From positions 1 through 29,979 of the forward strand of contig DATILI010000316.1 in the NCBI GenBank assembly GCA_035476635.1: a DNA stretch of 29,979 nucleotides, read 5' to 3'. Positions within the stretch are counted from its first letter, which is position 1; every line of letters starts with the position of its first letter. Source of the stretch: DATILI01 sp035476635 (GTDB taxonomy: Bacteria > Pseudomonadota > Gammaproteobacteria > Burkholderiales > Burkholderiaceae_C). A program made the position numbers and the translations under genes. Positions 23,510 through 29,979 of the stretch are shown here, in pieces. The notes under the pieces were generated by a model. The model saw only the letters and a list, made by a program, of their open reading frames with translations, was not told the DNA's origin and made no database searches.

Positions 23510-26500
23510 CTAGGCAGTTTCCGTCACTTTGGGCGTGCCGAGGCTGCGCAACACATCGCGCACCATCTGCGCGCGGTCCTTGGGTTCCTTGAGTTCGCGC
23601 TCGATGCGCAGCTTCTCGTTGCCTGCCAGCTTGATGTGGCGGTTCTTTTGCACCAGTTCGATGATGCGCAGCGAGTCGATGGGCGGGTTCGGCTTGAACG
23701 TGATGTGAATGACACCCGGCGCCGCATCGACCTTGACCACGCCATACGGCTTGGCCAGCACGCGCAGGCGGTGCACGTCGATCAGGGTCTGGGCCTGCGC
23801 CGGCAGCTTGCCGAAGCGGTCCACGATCTCCTCGAGCAGCCCGTCGATCTGCTCGGGCGTCTTGGCCGTCGCCAGTTTTTTGTAGAAGCTCAGGCGCAGG
23901 TGCACGTCGCCGCAGTAGTCGCTGGGCAGCAGCGCCGGCGCGTGCAGGTTGATCTCGGTGGTGACGGACAACGGGCTGAGCAGATCGGGTTCCTTGCCGG
24001 CCTTGAGCGAGCGCACGGCCTCGGAGAGCATTTCGTTGTAGAGCTGAAAACCCACTTCGAGCATGTTGCCGCTCTGGTTCTCGCCCAGCACTTCGCCGGC
24101 GCCGCGGATTTCCAGGTCGTGCATGGCGAGATAAAAGCCCGAGCCGAGCTCCTCCATCTGCTGGATGGCCTCCAGCCGCTGCGACGCCTGCTTGGTCAGG
24201 CCCTCGGTGTCGGGCACCATCAGGTAGGCATAGGCCTGGTGATGGCTGCGACCGACGCGGCCGCGCAACTGGTGCAACTGCGCCAGGCCGAACTTGTCGG
24301 CACGGCTCATCACTATGGTGTTGGCCGTGGGCACGTCGATACCGGTTTCGATGATGGTCGAGCACAGGAGCAGGTTGTAGCGCTGGGCCACGAAGTCGCG
24401 CATCACACGCTCCAGCTCACGCTCGGGCATCTGGCCGTGGGCCACGGCGATGCGGGCTTCAGGCAGGATTTCCTCGAGCTTCTGGCGGCGGTTCTGGATT
24501 GTTTCCACCTCGTTGTGCAGGAAGTAGACCTGGCCGCCGCGCTTGAGTTCGCGCAGCACGGCCTCGCGGATCACGCCATGGCCTTCGTTGCGCACAAAAG
24601 TCTTGATGGCCAGGCGCCGCTGCGGCGCGGTGGCAATCACCGAGAGATCGCGCAGGCCTTCCAGCGCCATGCCCAGCGTGCGCGGGATCGGCGTGGCGGT
24701 GAGCGTGAGCACGTCGACCTCGGCGCGCATGGCCTTCATCGCCTCCTTGTGGCGCACGCCGAAACGGTGCTCCTCGTCGATGATGAGCAGGCCCAGGTTC
24801 TTGAACTTCACGGATTCGCTGAGCAGCTTGTGCGTGCCCACGACGATGTCCACGCTGCCATCCTCCAGGCCCTTGACCGCGGCGTTGATCTCCTTGCCCG
24901 AGCGAAAGCGGCTCATTTCCGCCACCTTGACCGGCCATTTACCGAAGCGGTCGACCAAGGTCTGGAAGTGCTGTTCGGCCAGCAAGGTGGTAGGTGCCAG
25001 GAAGGCCACCTGCTTGCCGCCGGTAACGGCGATGAAGGCGGCGCGCAAGGCGACCTCGGTCTTGCCGAAGCCCACGTCGCCGCAGATCAATCGGTCCATC
25101 GGCTGCGGCGAAATCATGTCGTGGATCACGGCATGGATGGCCGCGTTCTGGTCGGCGGTTTCTTCAAAGCCGAAATCGTTGGCGAAGGTTTCGTAGTCCT
25201 GCGCCGAATAGCGGAAGGCATGGCCCTCGCGGGCCGCACGGCGCGCATAGATGTTGAGCAGCTCCGCGGCCGAGTCGCGGACCTGCTCTGCGGCGCGGCG
25301 CTTGGCCTTTTCCCATTGGCCCGAGCCTAGCCTGTGCAGCGGCGCCTCATCTGCGCTGACGCCGGTGTAGCGGCTGATCTGGTGCAACTGGCTGACGGGC
25401 ACGTAGAGCGTGGCATTGTCGGCGTACTCCAGGTGCAGGAATTCCTGAACCGAAGGTGAACCATCCTGATTCGTGCCCTGGCCCAGGTCCATGTTGATCA
25501 AGCCCTTGTAGCGGCCAATGCCGTGGGCCGAATGAACAACCGGGTCGCCGACGTTGAGCTCGGACAAATCCTTGATCAGTGCCTCGACATCGCTGACCTG
25601 CTCCTGCTTCTTGCGCCGGCGCGTGGTCGGGCCGGCGGCGAACAGCTCGGTTTCGGTGACGAAGTCCAGGCTTTCTTCGAGCCAGCTGAACCCCACGGTC
25701 AGCGCCGCGGTGGCAATGCCGAGTTTTTCGTCGCTGGCCTGGAATTCCTGGAGCGAGTCGAAGGCTGGCGGACTGACGCCGCTGGCGCGCAGGAAGTCGA
25801 GCAGGCTCTCGCGCCGGCCATCGCTTTCGGCCAGCACCAGCACGCGGTGCGCGGTGTTGCGCAGGTGCTCCTTGAGGCGCGCCAGCGGCTCGTCGGCGCC
25901 ACGCACCACGGACAGCTCGCCAAGCTTCTGGAACAAGGCACTGTCGGCCACGTCTTCGATCGCGGGACGCAGGGCCAGCTGTGCATGTTCGTTGGCCCGC
26001 GCGTAAAACTGCTCAACGCCCAGGAACAGGGCCTCGGGCGGCAATACCGGCCGCTCCGGGTCGCCCTGGACCAGGCGGTAGCGGTCCTTGGTGTCTTGCC
26101 AGAAACTCTGGAATGCAGGCTCGAGCTCACCGTGCAGCACCACGGTGGCCGCATCGCCGAGATAGTCGAACACCGTTGCCGTCTCATCGAAGAACAGTGG
26201 CAGGTAATACTCGATGCCGGCGGTGGCCACGCCGTTGCCCATGTCTTTGTAGATGCGGCTCTTGGTCGGATCGCCTTCCAGCAGTTCGCGCCAGCGGCCG
26301 CGGAATTTGGCGCGTGCCGCATCGTCCATCGGGAATTCGCGGCCGGGCAGAAGGCGCACCTCGGGCACGGGGTACAGGCTGCGCTGGCTGTCGGGGTCAA
26401 ATGTGCGGATCGAGTCGATCTCGTCGTCGAACAGGTCCACGCGGTAGGGCACGGGCGAGCCCATCGGAAAGAGATCGATCAAGCCGCCACGCACCGCGTA

Positions 26501-26992
26501 TTCGCCCGGGCTGACGACCTGCGTCACGTGGCTGTAGCCGGCGAGGGTCAGTTGGCTCTTGAGCTTGGCTTCGTCGAGCTTTTGCTTGACCTTGAAATGA
26601 AATGTGTAGCCGGCCAGAAAAGCAGGTGGCGCCAGCCGGTACAGCGCCGTCGTGGCGGGCACGATGACGACGTCGGCGCCGGTGTCCTTGTCTTTCTGGC
26701 TGATGCGCCACAGGGTGGCCAGGCGTTCGCTGATCAGGTCCTGGTGCGGCGAGAAGGTGTCGTAGGGCAGCGTTTCCCAGTCGGGGAACAGGGCGCAGCG
26801 CAGCCCCGGCGCAAAGAAGGCGATTTCATCGAGCAGCCTCTGTGCATCGGTGGCGTCAGCCGTGACGATGGCCGTGCATTTTCCGGCGGCCTTCTCGCGC
26901 GTGCCCAAGGCCGCAAGCAGCAAGGCGTCCGAGGACCCTGCTGGGCGGGGCAAGGTGAAACGTTTGCCGGGGTTGAGTTTGGGTAGTTCCAT
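23510..26992 (-). CDS. mfd: Transcription-repair coupling factor Mfd
   Basis: The 1160-residue protein matches the length and layout of Mfd: a UvrB-like N-terminal part (including LFPDWETLPYDTFSPHQDLISERL), an RNA-polymerase-interacting domain (about residue 500-570, from GDPVVHSAHGIGRYKG), then a RecG-like translocase with GDVGFGKT, IDEEHRFG, LTATPIPRTL and the C-terminal helicase lobe (SRADKFGLAQLHQLRGRVGRS). Mfd removes stalled RNA polymerase at DNA lesions and recruits UvrA. The ATG at 26992 (MELPKLNPGKRF) is preferred to the longer open frame, whose upstream residues would cover the ispD promoter. It is divergent from ispD with an 80-nt gap. Confidence 0.96.
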   Translation of the reverse strand: MELPKLNPGKRFTLPRPAGSSDALLLAALGTREKAAGKCTAIVTADATDAQRLLDEIAFFAPGLRCALFPDWETLPYDTFSPHQDLISERLATLWRISQKDKDTGADVVIVPATTALYRLAPPAFLAGYTFHFKVKQKLDEAKLKSQLTLAGYSHVTQVVSPGEYAVRGGLIDLFPMGSPVPYRVDLFDDEIDSIRTFDPDSQRSLYPVPEVRLLPGREFPMDDAARAKFRGRWRELLEGDPTKSRIYKDMGNGVATAGIEYYLPLFFDETATVFDYLGDAATVVLHGELEPAFQSFWQDTKDRYRLVQGDPERPVLPPEALFLGVEQFYARANEHAQLALRPAIEDVADSALFQKLGELSVVRGADEPLARLKEHLRNTAHRVLVLAESDGRRESLLDFLRASGVSPPAFDSLQEFQASDEKLGIATAALTVGFSWLEESLDFVTETELFAAGPTTRRRKKQEQVSDVEALIKDLSELNVGDPVVHSAHGIGRYKGLINMDLGQGTNQDGSPSVQEFLHLEYADNATLYVPVSQLHQISRYTGVSADEAPLHRLGSGQWEKAKRRAAEQVRDSAAELLNIYARRAAREGHAFRYSAQDYETFANDFGFEETADQNAAIHAVIHDMISPQPMDRLICGDVGFGKTEVALRAAFIAVTGGKQVAFLAPTTLLAEQHFQTLVDRFGKWPVKVAEMSRFRSGKEINAAVKGLEDGSVDIVVGTHKLLSESVKFKNLGLLIIDEEHRFGVRHKEAMKAMRAEVDVLTLTATPIPRTLGMALEGLRDLSVIATAPQRRLAIKTFVRNEGHGVIREAVLRELKRGGQVYFLHNEVETIQNRRQKLEEILPEARIAVAHGQMPERELERVMRDFVAQRYNLLLCSTIIETGIDVPTANTIVMSRADKFGLAQLHQLRGRVGRSHHQAYAYLMVPDTEGLTKQASQRLEAIQQMEELGSGFYLAMHDLEIRGAGEVLGENQSGNMLEVGFQLYNEMLSEAVRSLKAGKEPDLLSPLSVTTEINLHAPALLPSDYCGDVHLRLSFYKKLATAKTPEQIDGLLEEIVDRFGKLPAQAQTLIDVHRLRVLAKPYGVVKVDAAPGVIHITFKPNPPIDSLRIIELVQKNRHIKLAGNEKLRIERELKEPKDRAQMVRDVLRSLGTPKVTETA

Positions 26993-27010
26993 GGAAAACA
27001 CAAATACGAA

Positions 27011-27038
27011 ACACCCCAAACCGACGGGAGTGGGGTGT
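27011..27038. promoter_or_regulatory. Inverted repeat in the mfd/ispD divergent gap
   Basis: ACACCCCA (27011-27018) and TGGGGTGT (27031-27038) are perfect complements 12 nt apart. They fall where a -35 region for ispD and the leader of mfd would be. This could be a regulator site for both genes; it has no T-tract to act as a terminator. Confidence 0.4.
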
Positions 27039-27054
27039 GCGTGCCCCGAGATTT

Positions 27055-27060
27055 TAGAAT
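27055..27060 (+). promoter_or_regulatory. Candidate -10 box of ispD (TAGAAT)
   Basis: TAGAAT within ATTTTAGAAT matches the -10 consensus at 4-5 positions and lies 12 nt before the ispD ATG. The -35 position (GGGGTG) is poor. If used, the transcript would have a leader of only about 6 nt. Confidence 0.45.
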
Positions 27061-27072
27061 GGCGGCACCACC

Positions 27073-27876
27073 ATGAGCGCCTTGACTGAACATTCCCGCT
27101 TTTTCGCCTTGATTCCGTGCGCGGGGACGGGCAGCCGCGCCGTGGCCGGCACCACGGCGGCACTGGGTGGGCAATCGCTGCCCAAGCAGTACCAGCACGT
27201 TGCCGGCCAGCCCATGGTCATGCATACGCTGGCGGCCTTTGCCGCCGTGGCGCGCATCGCGCAGACGCTGGTCGTGGTGGCGCCGGGCGATACCTTCTTC
27301 AAGGCGGCCGAGTTTTCGTTCACGGTTGCCGACTGTGGCGGGCCGACGCGCGCCAAGAGTGTTTCCAACGGGCTCTTGCGCCTGCTTGCGCAGGGCGCAG
27401 GGCCAGCCGACTGGGTGCTGGTGCACGACGCGGCGCGCTGCCTCATCACACCAGAGCAGATCGATGCATTGATGGACGCCTGCCAGCATGATGCGGTGGG
27501 AGGCCTGTTGGCGCACAAGTTGCCCGACACGCTGAAAAGCGAGGCCGCGGGGCTGGACAGGGGCCGTGTTGCGGCCACCATTGACCGTTCCGGCAAATGG
27601 CTGGCGCAGACGCCGCAGATGTTTCGCATCGGCATGCTCATGGAGGCGCTGCAAAAGGCCGGAGACCAGGCAACGGACGAGTCCAGTGCGATCGAAACCA
27701 TGGGCTTGCACCCGCGGCTGGTACCGGGCGGGGCGCAGAATTTCAAGGTCACCTATCCGGAAGACTTCCAGCTCGCCCAGGCCGTGCTCATGACGCGCCA
27801 GCACGGCGGCACCCTGGAGCGCTTTGGCGGCGAGCGCGGCGAGGTGGCCCATGTGCCGCCGCGGACCATTTTCTGA
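27073..27876 (+). CDS. ispD: 2-C-methyl-D-erythritol 4-phosphate cytidylyltransferase IspD
   Basis: The 267-residue protein makes CDP-methylerythritol from MEP and CTP in the non-mevalonate isoprenoid pathway. The CTP-binding N-terminal motif PCAGTGSR with LPKQYQ is present, though longer than usual between the two parts (an extra AVAGTTAALGGQS stretch). RAKSVSNGL, VHDAAR and the TPQMF segment match the family; the proline that usually follows VHDAAR is absent. The product is slightly longer than E. coli IspD because of the insert and a charged C-terminal tail. The next gene is ispF, the usual order. No clear ribosome site precedes the ATG. Confidence 0.94.
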   Translation: MSALTEHSRFFALIPCAGTGSRAVAGTTAALGGQSLPKQYQHVAGQPMVMHTLAAFAAVARIAQTLVVVAPGDTFFKAAEFSFTVADCGGPTRAKSVSNGLLRLLAQGAGPADWVLVHDAARCLITPEQIDALMDACQHDAVGGLLAHKLPDTLKSEAAGLDRGRVAATIDRSGKWLAQTPQMFRIGMLMEALQKAGDQATDESSAIETMGLHPRLVPGGAQNFKVTYPEDFQLAQAVLMTRQHGGTLERFGGERGEVAHVPPRTIF

Positions 27877-27905
27877 ATGCACCAAACGCAGGCGCAAGGA
27901 ACGGC

Positions 27906-28379
27906 ATGAATATCAGGATTGGCGAGGGTTGGGACGTGCATGCGCTGGTGCCGGGGCGCAAGCTCATCATCGGTGGCGTCGAAATCGCGCACAGCGTGGG
28001 CCTGCTGGGCCACTCTGATGCCGATGTGCTGCTGCATGCCATCACCGATGCCTTGCTAGGCGCGGCGGGGCTGGGTGACATCGGGACGCATTTCCCGGAC
28101 ACCGACGCGCGCTTTCGCGGCGCAGACTCGCTCGTGCTGCTGGCCGAGACGGCGCGCCGGGTGCGTGCGCAAGGCTGGCAGATCGGCAATATCGACAGCA
28201 CGGTGGTCGCACAGGCCCCCAAGCTCGCACCACACATCCCAGCCATGCGCGAGAAGATCGCCCAGGCGCTGGGCCTGGAGGCTTCGCAGGTCAACGTCAA
28301 AGCCAAGACCGCGGAAAAACTGGGGCCGGTGGGGCAGGGCCTGAGCATCGAAGCGCGTGCCGTGGCGCTTCTTCACTGA
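27906..28379 (+). CDS. ispF: 2-C-methyl-D-erythritol 2,4-cyclodiphosphate synthase IspF
   Basis: The 157-residue enzyme forms MEcPP from CDP-methylerythritol 2-phosphate. The Zn ligands Asp10 and His12 (GWDVH) and the HSDADVLLHAITDALLGAAGLGDIG signature are intact, as is the C-terminal KAKTAEKLGPVGQG. The length is normal. AGGA upstream supports ATG 27906, 29 nt after the ispD stop; the two are clearly an operon. Longer frames extending upstream run through ispD and are discarded. Confidence 0.96.
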   Translation: MNIRIGEGWDVHALVPGRKLIIGGVEIAHSVGLLGHSDADVLLHAITDALLGAAGLGDIGTHFPDTDARFRGADSLVLLAETARRVRAQGWQIGNIDSTVVAQAPKLAPHIPAMREKIAQALGLEASQVNVKAKTAEKLGPVGQGLSIEARAVALLH

Positions 28380-28385
28380 TAGGTT

Positions 28386-29795
28386 TCAGGAGGGTGGGGC
28401 GCGCAGCAGCTTGATGTGCGCCGCCAGGCCACCGGAGCTGGTATTGACCAGCGCGAACATGCCGCCCATGCGCTGGATGGCTTTATCCACAATCGATAGC
28501 CCCAGACCCGCGCCGGTCGCTGCGGTTCGTGCGGTGTCGCCGCGGAAGAAGGGTTTTGTCAGGTTTTCGAGGTGGTCAGGGTCCACGCCGGACCCATGGT
28601 CGCGTACCTTGAGCAGCACCCAGTCCTCGCGCGCCTTGGCGGCAATGTCCACATGCGCAATGCCCGTCGCGGGTGATTTGCCATAGCGGCGGGCATTTTC
28701 AATGAGGTTGGAGATGACACGGGTGAGTTCCACCTCGTCCGCCTGGACCAGCATGTTGTCCGCCAGGTCGAGCTTGATGCGCAGCTCTTCGTGGTGCTTG
28801 ACGGAATAGACGCAGGCTGCGATCACGCTGTTGAGCGAAACCGCCGCGAGCTTGACGTGGTCGGGCCGGGCGTAGTCGAGGAACTTGTCAATGATGGAGT
28901 CCAGCTGTGCGATGTCGGCCACCATGTGCGAGCGGGCGTCAGGCTCCGCCACGCTCATTTCGGTTTCAAGGCGCAGCCGTGCCAACGGAGTGCGCAAATC
29001 GTGCGAGATGCCGGCCAGCATCACGGCACGGTCGTTCTCGAGTTTGGCCAGTTTTTGGGCCATGCGGTTGAAGCCGATGTTGACCTCGCGAATTTCGCTG
29101 GTGGCCGCGCGCTCGTCGAGTTGGCTGGATTCGAAATCACCGTCGCGCACGCGGCTGGCAGCGAAGGAAAGCTGCTTGAGCGGGCGGTTGATGCGCCGCG
29201 CAATCATTGCCGCGCCGGCCAGCGACAATGCACCCGCCGTGAGCAGCCAGATCATCCAGGTCTTGCCACCGGCCGGGTTGTAGCGCCCGCGATCCATCTG
29301 CAGCCAGTTCGGATCGCCGTTGATGTTGAAGCCGACCCACAGGCCGCCTTCGCCGTTCACGCTGCGCGCCACCACGGTGCCTTTGCCCAGCCGCGCTACC
29401 AGTTCCTGGGAGATGCGCTGCGACAAGGCGTTGTCGTCAAACGGCTCGAAGCGGTCGCCGGGTTCGCGCGGCAGGATGCGCACGCCCTCCTGGTCAGCCA
29501 TGGTCTTGATCAGCGAGACTCGCGCGATCGGGTCCGAGTGCACCAGTGCGGCGCGGCTCAAGGAGACCAGGGACGCAATCTGCTCGGCCGTCTGCAGTGC
29601 CCGTGGCTCGAATTCGAGCGCGCGCAGAGTCTGCAGCCAAGCCAGAATACTGCCGACCAGAAGCAGGGCCAGGAGGAAGAAGGTGCGCCAGAAGAGATTG
29701 AGGCCAAGGCGAGGCCTGGCGGCGGCAAGGCCGGCCAGCGCCTCCAGCGGGGCAGGGCTGGTGGCGTCGGCAGTGGGATTGTGCGCTTCGCTCAA
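28386..29795 (-). CDS. envZ: EnvZ-like osmosensor histidine kinase (TTG start)
   Basis: The 469-residue kinase has transmembrane segments at about 36-56 and 179-199 around a periplasmic domain, then HAMP (about 199-252), His265 in AGISHDLRTPLARLRLETEM, the N-box NLIENARRYG, DHGSGVD and GAGLGLSIV. This is very like the EnvZ core. The gene directly follows ompR (36 nt) in the same direction, as in the enteric operon. The best start is TTG at 29795 (no ATG precedes the first membrane segment); an in-frame CTG at 29825 is possible. The N-terminal cytoplasmic tail (about 35 residues) is longer than that of E. coli EnvZ. The stop lies 6 nt from the convergent ispF stop. Confidence 0.9.
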   Translation of the reverse strand: MSEAHNPTADATSPAPLEALAGLAAARPRLGLNLFWRTFFLLALLLVGSILAWLQTLRALEFEPRALQTAEQIASLVSLSRAALVHSDPIARVSLIKTMADQEGVRILPREPGDRFEPFDDNALSQRISQELVARLGKGTVVARSVNGEGGLWVGFNINGDPNWLQMDRGRYNPAGGKTWMIWLLTAGALSLAGAAMIARRINRPLKQLSFAASRVRDGDFESSQLDERAATSEIREVNIGFNRMAQKLAKLENDRAVMLAGISHDLRTPLARLRLETEMSVAEPDARSHMVADIAQLDSIIDKFLDYARPDHVKLAAVSLNSVIAACVYSVKHHEELRIKLDLADNMLVQADEVELTRVISNLIENARRYGKSPATGIAHVDIAAKAREDWVLLKVRDHGSGVDPDHLENLTKPFFRGDTARTAATGAGLGLSIVDKAIQRMGGMFALVNTSSGGLAAHIKLLRAPPS

Positions 29796-29831
29796 AGCGG
29801 GTTGCGACTCAGATTCGGCGGCCAGGAAGTA

Positions 29832-29979
29832 TCAACCTGCTCCGTCCGGCACAAACACATAGCCCACACCCCAGACGGTCTGGATGTAGCGCGGCGCCGC
29901 GGCGTCGGTCTCCACCATTTTGCGCAGGCGCGAGACCTGCACGTCCAGGCTGCGGTCAAACGGCTCGAACTCACGCCCA
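29832..29979 (-). CDS. ompR: OmpR response regulator, C-terminal fragment (cut by window edge)
   Basis: Only the last 48 or so residues are in the window. They encode the winged-helix end: GREFEPFDRSLDVQVSRLRK, then RYIQTVWGVGYVFVPDG. This closely matches the C-terminus of E. coli OmpR, including the DNA-contact helix and the YIQTVWG turn. It lies just upstream of the EnvZ-like kinase gene and shares its strand. The receiver domain is beyond the window, so integrity cannot be judged. Confidence 0.93.
   Translation of the reverse strand, partial: GREFEPFDRSLDVQVSRLRKMVETDAAAPRYIQTVWGVGYVFVPDGAG

Noticed and set aside
23636..25330. 564-codon open frame antisense to mfd
   Set aside because: It lies wholly inside an unmistakable mfd gene, and its translation is rich in His/Ala/Val/Gln, as expected from the reverse strand of GC-rich coding DNA.

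Overview
The window is GC-rich and densely packed, with genes on both strands. It looks like a chromosome segment of a betaproteobacterium in the Burkholderiales, probably Comamonadaceae. The basis is the appearance of the core proteins (OmpR/EnvZ pair, Mfd next to ispD-ispF, EttA, a long RhlE with a Gly/Arg-rich tail, a DUF1631 protein) and the sugar-acid gene cluster; no genus can be named from sequence alone. No rRNA, tRNA, CRISPR array or phage genes were found.

Layout. (1) 1-2476, plus strand: a periplasmic YfiR-like protein (5' end cut off), a membrane histidine kinase with a CHASE8-like sensor, and a single-domain response regulator. (2) 2488-13694: a sugar-acid/polyol catabolic cluster. 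A minus-strand IlvD/Edd-type dehydratase diverges from a 2-hydroxyacid dehydrogenase, a FadR-type GntR regulator, a four-gene ABC importer, a 5-ketogluconate-reductase-like SDR, an L-idonate-5-dehydrogenase-like enzyme, a small cupin and a second, closely similar GntR regulator. (3) 13691-16971, minus strand: RhlE helicase, an NAD(P)-binding protein and an endonuclease/exonuclease/phosphatase-family protein, with overlapping ends. (4) 17205-21199, plus strand: EttA and a DUF1631 protein. (5) 21218-23503: serB (minus) divergent from a carotenoid oxygenase (plus). (6) 23510-28379: mfd (minus) divergent from ispD-ispF (plus). (7) 28386-29979, minus strand: EnvZ-like kinase and the C-terminus of OmpR.

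How the genes fit together. The catabolic cluster suggests import of a polyol or sugar acid, interconversion of idonate, 5-ketogluconate and gluconate by the two dehydrogenases, and dehydration to a 2-keto-3-deoxy acid by the IlvD/Edd enzyme. Two short AT-rich palindromes of form ATnATATnAT stand out against the GC-rich background, one in the dehydratase/dehydrogenase divergent gap and one over a likely -10 of the first gntR. They are candidate operators for the two regulators.

The most unusual feature is a 271-bp non-coding element at 9355-9625 between the second permease and the ATPase gene. It has 28-bp terminal inverted repeats with one mismatch, contains two further long perfect inverted repeats (20 and 22 bp) each capped by a GC-rich hairpin, and so would fold as a three-way junction. 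It appears to have entered a TA within the TAA stop codon of the permease gene and regenerated a stop (TAG). Other points of interest are the YfiR/CHASE8 module joined to a kinase instead of a diguanylate cyclase, and a 152-nt out-of-frame overlap in which the RhlE tail is read through the Rossmann motif of the next gene.
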